Shown here: positions 1 to 7,249 of the stretch, in pieces
Layout of the letters: the number at the start of each line of letters is the position of its first letter
Position numbering within the stretch: position 1 is the stretch's first letter
Source of the DNA: UMGS1124 sp045613165
GTDB taxonomy: Bacteria; Bacillota_I; Bacilli_A; RF39; UBA660
Assembly: GCA_045613165.1 (NCBI GenBank)
Contig: JAZLAK010000035.1
Span: 1-15,874 of the forward strand
Length of the DNA: 15,874 nucleotides
Direction of reading: 5' to 3'
Notes under the pieces: generated by a model
Databases searched by the model: none
Told to the model about the DNA's origin: nothing
The model's input: the letters and a program-made list of their open reading frames with translations, nothing else
Translations under genes and position numbers: made by a program

Positions 1-141
1 CGCCTCTTACACGCCTTAAAACAAGTCTAACACAAAACGCACCCAAAAACAACCCCTCAAAAACGCCCTCAAAAAAATGACTCTCAAAACCACCCTGGCG
101 TGTCGCGAGCGTACAAACAAAGGTACAAAAAAGAAAAGACC
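1..141. repeat. Left inverted terminal repeat (141 bp, exact)
   Basis: Positions 1-141 are the exact reverse complement of 15734-15874; the match stops at base 142. This fits a complete linear genome of the phi29 type, whose ends are replication origins carrying covalently bound terminal protein. The 5' end begins CGCCTCTTAC, so a first nucleotide of dCMP is inferred if these are the true ends; phi29 begins with A. From about 20 to 93 the strand is C/A-rich and almost lacks G, with repeated short units such as CCCTCAAAAA at 54-63 and 66-77. Much of the repeat is richer in GC than the genes. No gene lies in it. Confidence 0.97.
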
Positions 142-160
142 AGTTATAACTAGTCTTTTC
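127..160 (-). terminator. Intrinsic terminator of the leftward late operon
   Basis: Read leftwards, 160-133 forms GAAAAGACTAGTT / AACTGGTCTTTTC, about 12 bp with a TATA loop and one T-G wobble, followed by six Ts (132-127). It lies seven bases past the tail-spike stop codon. The wobble is a pair only in leftward RNA; rightward RNA would have a C-A mismatch. The 3' arm and T-run are inside the terminal repeat. Confidence 0.9.
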
Positions 161-166
161 GATTTG

Positions 167-2242
167 CTATCTAGCATTTCCAAATATACCACCAATTTTA
201 TATTGAGTAGTAGCAGGATCAGTTGTACCAGCTGACATATTAGGAATAGTTATTATTGTTTTAAAGTATCTAGCATTAGCAGGTACTGTGTCAAAGTTAC
301 CAAATGGAGTAACAATCCAAGTATTAGCTGCTATAGTAGTTGGATACCACTCATAGCTACTCTTATATTTTACTTCTTGCTGATTTTGATCATAGAACTT
401 AATTAAAGCTCTAGGTTGTTGATTCTTCATGTTATATAAAAGCATACTATTAAATATTAACTTTTCATCTGTAATAGGAATTAAATCAGTTTCTAGGTAT
501 AATACAGGATTATTAGCACCAGTATTTCTAGTAAATACAACTGATTTATGTCCAGTATATAGATAATCATCAGTTACTACAGTTGCAGTAGCTTCAAGTC
601 CACTATAACCAGTTACTTTAAAATCTCCTATGTAGTTTCCTTCAGTTATTGTTAGTGAACCATCAGAAAGTGAATCAAATGAGTTATATAAGTTATTTTT
701 TATAAATACTTGCTCATTAACTGAAGTTCTAAGTAACTTAGTATTATTAAGAACAGGAGTTCCATTTAATATTAAGAAATTAGTTGGATCATAAGATGAA
801 GGACTAGAGTAGTGATAAATTGTATTATCAAGAGTAATATAAGTGTTATCACTATTATTAAATGGAGTAGCACTATTATTAGTATTAAGTATCATTGAGT
901 TACAAATATTAACTAGTTCTTGATTACTTGTAAAATCTCTTACTATATTAGTAAAATACTCAAAGTGTGAATCACTAACTCTAACACTATTTCCGTAAGC
1001 TCCTACGTTTGTTTGATAGAATACATTAGTATTAAAATCAAATGAGCAATTAACAAAGTAAGCATACCAATATATTGAAGCAAAATCAACAGCAGTTGTT
1101 GAAGAACCAATAGTGCAGTTAGTAAATGACATACGTTCTCCAGCGTTTGCCCATGTTCCAACTTGAGAACTTAAACCAAACTTAATATTTGTTGTATTAT
1201 TTTCAAGTTGTAAATGATCATAGTTACCTAAATATACATTATATGAGTTATGTAAAATACCAATAGTAAAGTTATTTATTGATATATTCTTTATGTTATA
1301 TCTACATACTGAGTAATCAGTTCCTAAGTTACTTCTATCTCCTATTTCGATACCTATAACATTATCAGTATCTTTATCTCCAGCATAAGAGAATATGCAG
1401 CCACTTTCAAAGTTTATCATATCTCCTATCATGTATCTTTGTTTAGCTACATTACTAGTAGGAAGAGTGCTATTTAAGTATCTTATATGAAGTGTACTAT
1501 TGTTGATAACATTAGAAATTATTTTAACAAGTCCAGTACCTCTTAATTTAGCACAGGCAGGCATTACTAATTGATTATCAATTCTATAAGTACCATTAAG
1601 TACTAAAGTGTTTATTCTACTAGCATTAACCCAGTTATCATTAATTTTTACAAATGCTTTATTAATTACTTCAGATGAATCATTAGTTCCAGTAGAGTCA
1701 GCACCAATTCTATTAGCATATATCATACCATCTTCAAGTACTATTTCAGCAACTAAAGTGTCATCATCTAGTGAAAGTATAAATGCTTCATCAACTACAT
1801 CATCATTAGTGATAGTTCTTACTTTATATAGAGCTCCCCCATTATCATTAACGCTATAGAATCCTAAAGTTTTAGCATAACTTCCATTAACTAAGTTAGT
1901 AGCTGTTTTCATATCTGCTACTGTGTCAAAGCATAGAGCACTTTTAAGATTTATATAATCAGTTATAATTTCTTCAAGTGTTCCATCGTTAGCCATTTCA
2001 TCTAGTTTATTATTTATTTCTTCTTGCACATCTAAGTTGTCAAAGTAATTATTAACATAATTTTGAAGTTCAATTATAGCGTCAGCATTATTGTTGACAG
2101 TTGGTATAACTTCTTTTTCTAAGAAATTACAAAACCATATTAATTGTTCTTCATAAGTTAAGCTTTCCTTATAAGAAGTTGGTATCATACCCATTGATAC
2201 ACAAAATCTTCCAAAAGGGTTTAATTTTTCAATTTTTATCAT
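167..2242 (-). CDS. Tail spike / receptor-binding appendage with pectate-lyase-like beta-helix
   Basis: The 691-residue protein is the likely receptor-binding appendage, in the role of phi29 gp12. Residues 1-100 match a virion-attachment module common in Firmicutes phages (FCxxMGxIPTSYxxSLTYEEQLxWFC, then NNNAxAxxELQ and DVQEEINNKLDEMANDGTLEEII). About 105-145 is a short domain with FDTVADMKTAT. Residues 178-196 (RIGADSTGTNDSSEVINKAF) are the typical start of a pectate_lyase_3 beta-helix, which seems to run to about 520 as N- and T-rich strands. The last 130 residues look like a beta-sandwich carbohydrate-binding domain. ATG follows AAGGAGGTAAAT; the Shine-Dalgarno overlaps the stop of the gene before it. 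It is the last gene of the late operon. Enzyme activity on polysaccharide is possible but unproven. Confidence 0.88.
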   Translation of the reverse strand: MIKIEKLNPFGRFCVSMGMIPTSYKESLTYEEQLIWFCNFLEKEVIPTVNNNADAIIELQNYVNNYFDNLDVQEEINNKLDEMANDGTLEEIITDYINLKSALCFDTVADMKTATNLVNGSYAKTLGFYSVNDNGGALYKVRTITNDDVVDEAFILSLDDDTLVAEIVLEDGMIYANRIGADSTGTNDSSEVINKAFVKINDNWVNASRINTLVLNGTYRIDNQLVMPACAKLRGTGLVKIISNVINNSTLHIRYLNSTLPTSNVAKQRYMIGDMINFESGCIFSYAGDKDTDNVIGIEIGDRSNLGTDYSVCRYNIKNISINNFTIGILHNSYNVYLGNYDHLQLENNTTNIKFGLSSQVGTWANAGERMSFTNCTIGSSTTAVDFASIYWYAYFVNCSFDFNTNVFYQTNVGAYGNSVRVSDSHFEYFTNIVRDFTSNQELVNICNSMILNTNNSATPFNNSDNTYITLDNTIYHYSSPSSYDPTNFLILNGTPVLNNTKLLRTSVNEQVFIKNNLYNSFDSLSDGSLTITEGNYIGDFKVTGYSGLEATATVVTDDYLYTGHKSVVFTRNTGANNPVLYLETDLIPITDEKLIFNSMLLYNMKNQQPRALIKFYDQNQQEVKYKSSYEWYPTTIAANTWIVTPFGNFDTVPANARYFKTIITIPNMSAGTTDPATTQYKIGGIFGNAR

Positions 2243-2244
2243 AT

Positions 2245-2814
2245 TTACCTCCTTAAATTTTTATTTCTTAATTTTCTTGCATAAAGTACCCATGGAAATT
2301 TATTATTTATTATTCCAGTTGGTGAAGGTGGAATAGGTGTACCTGTATAAATATAAGGACCACCTTCTTGATTAGGTAAACCAAGTGGAGTAGCTGGATC
2401 AGAAGAGTTATTATATCCATATTTAAAAGATTCACCAAAGGTAAGCATTTCTAGTTCAATATGTACATGATAGCCTGTTGAACCTGTCCCAGCTGGATTA
2501 CCTTCTTTAGCTAAATATTGTCCCTGTTCTATATTAGTATTTAATGTAAATGGAGTGAAAGGTGATAAATCACCATATAGCCATGTAGTACCATCATTAC
2601 TTTGCACTATTATATTAGGACCATAACCTCTACCATCTAAACCATTAGGATCTTGATATATTATTTTTCCAGCTTTCATATTATATACTTTATTTATTCC
2701 ACCAGTAGATAAATCAAGACCTGCATGTATATGACCAGTTCTAGGTTCACCCCATGTTCCAGTTATATAGAAATTTTGATTAATAAATGGAGCTAGTGTA
2801 CATGAAGTAGCCAT
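2245..2814 (-). CDS. Tail-associated M23 family metallopeptidase (gp13-like)
   Basis: The 189-residue protein is an M23 (LytM-type) zinc endopeptidase domain that would cut peptidoglycan cross-bridges. Visible ligands are H30 and D34 in HIHAGLD and the HxH pair H116/H118 in YHVHIE. The usual second catalytic His in Y-x-H-L is replaced by Asp (LYGDLS, D82). In phi29, gp13 has a lysozyme domain before its M23 domain and sits at the tail tip; here the lysozyme part is missing, so the protein is about half that length. A Pro/Gly-rich linker (about 145-170) leads to a basic C-terminus (ARKLRNKNLRR). The start codon overlaps the stop of the M15 gene by one base (TAATG). A tail-tip role for DNA entry is inferred; a second lysin is the alternative. 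Confidence 0.85.
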   Translation of the reverse strand: MATSCTLAPFINQNFYITGTWGEPRTGHIHAGLDLSTGGINKVYNMKAGKIIYQDPNGLDGRGYGPNIIVQSNDGTTWLYGDLSPFTPFTLNTNIEQGQYLAKEGNPAGTGSTGYHVHIELEMLTFGESFKYGYNNSSDPATPLGLPNQEGGPYIYTGTPIPPSPTGIINNKFPWVLYARKLRNKNLRR

Positions 2815-3557
2815 TATTTACCACCTTTTAGTAGCTGTATTAATTCCTTTAGTAATTCAATTAACATTTTAAATAAGTTTTTATTTGTTGTAGCTTCATT
2901 ACTAGGTTCAGTATTAGAAGTAGTAGGTTCTTCTTTATATTTTAAAGATAGAAATTCTTTTGCCATATAACCTCTATTTTTATCTCCATTAATTTCAATA
3001 TAATAGTATTCATAATCGAACATATTGTATCCATTAGATAAATATATCACATCAGTTCCATACTCATATAGTCCTTTTCTATTTCCGTTTTCATCTAGTA
3101 AATAAAGACCTTCAGGTACATTAACAATTAACCATGTTCCTTCTTTATAATCATTTTCACTAGTTAAGATAGTATCAACATGAATAGCATTACCCATATT
3201 AGGATAATTACCATCAACATTACAATAAGCATAATGATAATTAGGTAATGTTTTTATTTCATTTACAATAGCGATTCTATTATCTTGATTATTTGTGATT
3301 CCACTTGCAGGCACAAAGTCAGCAGCTTGTCCTTTCATGTGAGCTGAGTTAGATACTCCACCAACATTTTTATTATAAGATGGACATCTATATCCACTAG
3401 TTATAATAATTGCTCCGTATTCATTTCTTAAAGTTTCTAGTAGTTCAACTAAAGAAGAAGCAATACCATCACCTATACTAGAGCAGCATGGACAAGTAAA
3501 TTCACTTTTTTGGAAGTGAGGATATTTAGTGCCCCACTCATCATCTTTTACATACAT
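2814..3557 (-). CDS. Endolysin, M15 family D,D/L,D-peptidase
   Basis: The 247-residue protein has an N-terminal M15A-type peptidase domain (about 15-130): FxxSEFTCPCC near 15-25, the SGYRCPSYN motif at 54-62, and the zinc residues H73, D80 (SAHMKGQAADF) and H126 (HVD). This family cuts peptide stems of peptidoglycan. Residues about 143-205 are Tyr-rich and beta-strand-like (GTWLIVNVPEGLYL, RGYMAKEFLSL) and look like an SH3-type wall-binding domain. A Thr/Asn/Glu linker follows, then a C-terminal amphipathic helix with FKMLIELLKELIQLLK. The gene lies directly after the holin gene, with a one-base overlap (TAATG), the usual lysis pair. It has no signal peptide, so release through the holin is expected. 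Confidence 0.9.
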   Translation of the reverse strand: MYVKDDEWGTKYPHFQKSEFTCPCCSSIGDGIASSLVELLETLRNEYGAIIITSGYRCPSYNKNVGGVSNSAHMKGQAADFVPASGITNNQDNRIAIVNEIKTLPNYHYAYCNVDGNYPNMGNAIHVDTILTSENDYKEGTWLIVNVPEGLYLLDENGNRKGLYEYGTDVIYLSNGYNMFDYEYYYIEINGDKNRGYMAKEFLSLKYKEEPTTSNTEPSNEATTNKNLFKMLIELLKELIQLLKGGK

Positions 3558-3961
3558 TATTTATCTTCCTTTCTTAATTGTTCTAGAGCTTCAATTAATT
3601 TTTTAGGAAGAGGAACTCCCATTTCAGCTGCATTTTCTACTATTGATAGTCCATCATTAGCAACTAGAAAATATATAACTAAAGTTCTTATTGCTCCACT
3701 ATTACCTAGTAAACTATCAAGTAAAGTTGCTAGTACTATTATGCAAAAATAAGAAAGTTTTTTAAGAATTCCTTTAAATCCTATTTTTGAATTTAGTTTT
3801 TTATTATAAAGTGCACTTAGTACACCTGATATATAATCTATAACAACTACAATAAGTAAAGTTTTAAGAGCTACATCAAAACCTCCAAGTAAATAGACTA
3901 TACTAGTTAGAACTCCACTTATAGAGATATTAGCTATATAAGAATTAAGTAAATGTTTCAT
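3557..3961 (-). CDS. Holin, phage_holin_4 (phi29 gp14-like) family
   Basis: The 134-residue membrane protein should form the lesion in the cell membrane that lets out the endolysin. It has hydrophobic segments near 13-27, 32-52, 70-86 and 90-104. Between them is the family-typical VVVIDYISGVLSALYNKKLNS with a GFKGILKK turn, then GAIRTLVIYFLVANDGLSIVENAA and the charged tail KKLIEALEQLRKEDK. Length and motif order fit the Firmicutes toxin-secretion/phage-lysis holin family. ATG follows AGGAGGAATAAT. It lies between the lower collar and endolysin genes in the late operon, so it is expected late. The identification is strong; the number of membrane passes is estimated by eye. Confidence 0.9.
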   Translation of the reverse strand: MKHLLNSYIANISISGVLTSIVYLLGGFDVALKTLLIVVVIDYISGVLSALYNKKLNSKIGFKGILKKLSYFCIIVLATLLDSLLGNSGAIRTLVIYFLVANDGLSIVENAAEMGVPLPKKLIEALEQLRKEDK

Positions 3962-3971
3962 ATTATTCCTC

Positions 3972-4622
3972 CTAGTAAAGTCCCATAAATAGTTTATTTA
4001 ACTCTTCTATTATTTCTTTATCAACAGCAACAATATTGTTTCTATATTGTTCTATCATCTTTTGAGCAGTAGCACTTACACCACTATTACCTTTCATAGT
4101 TTTAGTATAAGTTTCATCTGTTTGATTATTGTCAGTACTTGAGCTTTCAGTTTCACTTGCTCCAGTAGAAGAAGCATATTTACCTGTAAGTATATCACTC
4201 TTTTTGATTGAACCTTGAGGAGTATCACTTGATACACTAAGACCAGAAGCATTATTATTTGTGTTTCCATTAGATTCTATGTTTCTAGTAAACTCTTCTT
4301 TATAATCTACATTAACAAGAGGATCATACTTGATTGATATAGAATAAATAAGTGGTAACTTGCTTTCCATGATTTCGTTCATATAAACTTTTGCATAGTG
4401 TTTAAATAGAGCCGGAGTTTCAAGTCCTATTTCTCTCATAAAGTAGTGGTCAACTATTTTAGAAGCAAGTCTATCTTTACTCCAAAGTCCAGCGTTTTCT
4501 ATAGAAGCAACTTCATCAGGTCTAAGATAGTAGCTGATTTCATAATCCTTAAACCATGATTCTACTTCCTCTCTAGTATAAATATCACACACTTTTCTAA
4601 GTTCTATTGTATATTTACTCAT
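3972..4622 (-). CDS. Lower collar (tail tube) protein, gp11-like
   Basis: The 216-residue protein is the probable lower collar, which in phi29 is a ring below the portal that forms the upper tail tube. Support: the conserved N-terminal part (YTREEVESWFKDY, the GLWSKDRLASKIVDHYFMREIGLETPALF block near 46-74, then the ISIKYDPLVNVDY segment) and the position between portal and lysis genes. Residues about 116-175 are a low-complexity Ser/Thr/Asn/Gly stretch, followed by a conserved-looking C-terminal helix (QKMIEQYRNNIVAVDKEII). phi29 gp11 is nearer 290 residues, so this one is short. Start ATG overlaps the portal gene end by 8 bases, with AAGGAAGTGAT upstream inside the portal gene, suggesting coupled translation. 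Confidence 0.85.
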   Translation of the reverse strand: MSKYTIELRKVCDIYTREEVESWFKDYEISYYLRPDEVASIENAGLWSKDRLASKIVDHYFMREIGLETPALFKHYAKVYMNEIMESKLPLIYSISIKYDPLVNVDYKEEFTRNIESNGNTNNNASGLSVSSDTPQGSIKKSDILTGKYASSTGASETESSSTDNNQTDETYTKTMKGNSGVSATAQKMIEQYRNNIVAVDKEIIEELNKLFMGLY

Positions 4623-5580
4623 TTTCTATCACTTCCTTTTCTTTATCAATTTCTTCATCAATTCCAAAATCTTTTGTGATAGAAAGTTCATGTTTAATAG
4701 TATTTAGTAAATCACTTCTTACACGAACACTTATTTCTTTATCAGTTCCTGTTAGTCCATATTTTTCATTGAATTGTTTACAAGCTTCTTGTCTAGGTAC
4801 TAAGAAAGATTGAAGATTCATATTAATAAGTTCATTATTAGAATTTGCTTCATCAGTTATTAGTCTTTCTTTCTTTTGTATCATTATATTATTAATACCT
4901 AAATAAGTTAATGCTTCGTTCCATATTTCTTTTTTATAATCCATTACTTTATCAGCAATAAATGGAGCGTCTGTTTTAATTGCCTTTATAACTCCATCTT
5001 GAAGTTGTTTTTTATCTCCAAATATTACAGGTCTATTACCTTCATATTGAGAGTACATATTTTCCATCATTAGTCTTTGTGTTTCATCTACTGTTATTAA
5101 AATAGGCGTTTTTTGAGCTTTAATATTTGTCATAGCTGTTGTTTCAGCTTCATAAAGTCTATAAGCGAATAATTGGATAGTAGCAACAGTTGGAATTCTG
5201 TCCCAGTTATTCATTACTAGAACACAAGTATCATCTTTTCCTTCTTCCATAGGAAGTCCAGTATATAGTCTTTTAGATACTGAAAAATCAAAGCTAAAGC
5301 AATTTAATGAGGTAGGTAGTCCATAGATATTTATTACACCATTACTAGCACATCTAGTATTTATGAATCCATAATCTTCATCTTTTAGTAGTGCTCCCAT
5401 ACCATTGTAGAAAAGTGTTTCCTCTAAGTATCTTTGATTCATACTTTCAGGAAGATTAACCCACTCAAATATAGAAGTAGCTACTTTTTTAAGTCTATTC
5501 ATATAATCTGCATAAGTTGCTTGATTATTGTATAAACTTTCGAAAAATTCTCTTGAATTAGTTTTTATTTTCTTTCCCAT
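4615..5580 (-). CDS. Portal / upper collar connector protein, gp10-like
   Basis: The 321-residue protein has about the length of phi29 gp10 (309 residues), the dodecameric head-tail connector through which DNA is packaged and ejected. Features typical of this family are the N-terminal FFESLYNNQATYADYMNRLKKVA, then WVNLPESMNQRYLEETLFYNG, an NIYGLP segment, the central long helix region (TIQLFAYRLYEAETTAMTNI), QKTPILI, and the C-terminal NSNNELINMNLQSFLVPRQEACKQFNEKYG. The acidic C-terminus (DEEIDKEKEVIENE) overlaps the lower collar gene. ATG follows GAAGGGAGGATTGTTATT. It sits between tail knob and lower collar genes in the late operon. Confidence 0.92.
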   Translation of the reverse strand: MGKKIKTNSREFFESLYNNQATYADYMNRLKKVATSIFEWVNLPESMNQRYLEETLFYNGMGALLKDEDYGFINTRCASNGVINIYGLPTSLNCFSFDFSVSKRLYTGLPMEEGKDDTCVLVMNNWDRIPTVATIQLFAYRLYEAETTAMTNIKAQKTPILITVDETQRLMMENMYSQYEGNRPVIFGDKKQLQDGVIKAIKTDAPFIADKVMDYKKEIWNEALTYLGINNIMIQKKERLITDEANSNNELINMNLQSFLVPRQEACKQFNEKYGLTGTDKEISVRVRSDLLNTIKHELSITKDFGIDEEIDKEKEVIENE

Positions 5581-5609
5581 AATAACAATCCTCCCTTCAT
5601 TTTTATATA

Positions 5610-7193
5610 TTAACTAACAATAGTATTTGATTGACTATAATCTAAGAAAGTAGTTGGATTATGCCAGAAAGTTACTCCAGCATTAAACATATTCTTTATT
5701 TCTATAAGGTCTTTTTGAGGTATAGATCCATATATATTACAATCAATAGTTTTAACATAATTCCAGTTTGTTCTTCCTGTTATGTTAGGAGTTTTAACAC
5801 TATTTACCTTATAACCAAACATTGAAAAGAAATTATCAATGATAGAAGCAAAGTGACTTGATATTGTTACTCTATAAAAATGTAATCTATTACCACCTGC
5901 AACAGTTGATACATCTCCTGTATTTAAAGAACCTTCAACTCCATTAGGTTGTATAGAGTGTCTATAGTTTGTTTGAACTGAATTAGCAATATCTGATATA
6001 CCACCTAGTGCTGCACCTATACCATAAGGATTACCTGCAACTACTGAACCAACACCTAAAGCAGTTTGAAGTCCACCGCCTATAAGTCCTGCTTCATAAG
6101 CATTTAATCTTATTCCTGCTATATTAACACCATTTTGAGTAAGCCAGTTAGTGTAAATATCATTGCTCCATGCAAGTTGAGGAAATTTTCCTATTGTTAT
6201 GCTTTCGTCCCAGTTTACACCATCGCCTTTGTATCCTTTAGGTATTGCTCTTATAGAGCAGCTAGGAGTTAGTACTCCTATCATATCTACAAGTAACTGA
6301 CCATTTAGATCTCCAACTTGAGTGCTAGGAGTCCATAATTCTTGATGATATACATTATATTGTCCCATTGCATTTGAAAGTGCAATATAACAATAAGGAT
6401 AAGTAAGTAATTTTTTATTTACTGGAGTATATCCATCTAGAGTAGTTATTGGACTTATGCCTAAAGTTTGTGAACCCACGGTAGTACTTTCTGTTACATA
6501 CACAGTACCTACTGCTTTAGGACAAAGCCATTTAGGACAAAAGAACATTGTTTTTAGTGCTTCTATTTTTCCAACACTATTTAAGTTGTTTAAAAATGTA
6601 GCTAAGTCACTAAGTGTATCCCATCTACAATATACCATTGGAACTGGAATTGCATTATATACACACATACTATAGTTTTCATAGTCAGAAGGTCCTACAG
6701 TTGAACCAGTTACCACAGTTATGTCATTATTATATGAATCACTACCATGATAATTTACAATATATTCTCCAGTTTCTAAATTTTCAGGTATAAGATTAGC
6801 TCCTAAAGTATCATCATTAACGTGTTCTCTTTCAATAAAACATTTTTTATAATTTATGTCAAACTGCCATGTTTGCCAAACATCTGTTTTAATTGATACT
6901 AAAGTCATTGAATCATTTATATACTGCATATCAGTTATAAAAGCATAAAACCATTTATCGTTATAAGTAGTATTTTTATACATACAATAGTTATATCCTA
7001 TTAAGTCATCAATATGACCAGGATATCTACAAGTATTATCTTTTCTTTGATAACTAGAATCATCAAGCTCGATATAATCACATGAATTAAAATAATTATA
7101 TTGAGTAGTAGCACTTGAAAAGTCTAGTTGATTTTTATCATCTATTTCAAGAGGTACTTTTACAAGTCTTATATTTGTATATCTTTCTTCCAT
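5610..7193 (-). CDS. Tail knob protein, gp9-like, with membrane-active loop
   Basis: The 527-residue protein is the distal tail-tube knob, related to phi29 gp9 (599 residues). The N-terminal half has the family features NIRLVKVPLE, then YCMY, WFYAFITDMQYIND and VSIKTDVWQTWQFD, followed by FIEREHV. Residues about 366-404 are Gly/Ala/Val-rich and hydrophobic (GLIGGGLQTALGVGSVVAGN and on to AALGGIS). In phi29 gp9 such a stretch forms the loops that plug the tube and insert into the host membrane when DNA enters; I infer the same role here. The C-terminus (TFWHNPTTFLDYSQSN) is also typical. ATG has ATAAGGAGGTAAAATTAA upstream. The gene lies after the capsid gene and the hairpin at 7219-7246. Confidence 0.92.
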   Translation of the reverse strand: MEERYTNIRLVKVPLEIDDKNQLDFSSATTQYNYFNSCDYIELDDSSYQRKDNTCRYPGHIDDLIGYNYCMYKNTTYNDKWFYAFITDMQYINDSMTLVSIKTDVWQTWQFDINYKKCFIEREHVNDDTLGANLIPENLETGEYIVNYHGSDSYNNDITVVTGSTVGPSDYENYSMCVYNAIPVPMVYCRWDTLSDLATFLNNLNSVGKIEALKTMFFCPKWLCPKAVGTVYVTESTTVGSQTLGISPITTLDGYTPVNKKLLTYPYCYIALSNAMGQYNVYHQELWTPSTQVGDLNGQLLVDMIGVLTPSCSIRAIPKGYKGDGVNWDESITIGKFPQLAWSNDIYTNWLTQNGVNIAGIRLNAYEAGLIGGGLQTALGVGSVVAGNPYGIGAALGGISDIANSVQTNYRHSIQPNGVEGSLNTGDVSTVAGGNRLHFYRVTISSHFASIIDNFFSMFGYKVNSVKTPNITGRTNWNYVKTIDCNIYGSIPQKDLIEIKNMFNAGVTFWHNPTTFLDYSQSNTIVS

Positions 7194-7218
7194 TTAATTT
7201 TACCTCCTTATATTTAAA

Positions 7219-7246
7219 ATAAGGAAGGGAAAAGTCCCTCCCTTAT
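7219..7246 (-). terminator. Intercistronic hairpin after the capsid gene (partial terminator or mRNA stabiliser)
   Basis: Read leftwards, ATAAGGGAGGGA pairs with TCCCTTCCTTAT around a CTTT loop: 12 bp with one G-T wobble. It starts four bases past the capsid stop and ends about 26 bases before the tail-knob ATG. The wobble pairs only in leftward RNA, which supports an RNA function. The T-run after it is short (TTTTAAA), so I expect partial termination or protection of capsid mRNA rather than a full stop. This would give more capsid than tail mRNA. Confidence 0.75.
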
Positions 7247-7249
7247 AAA

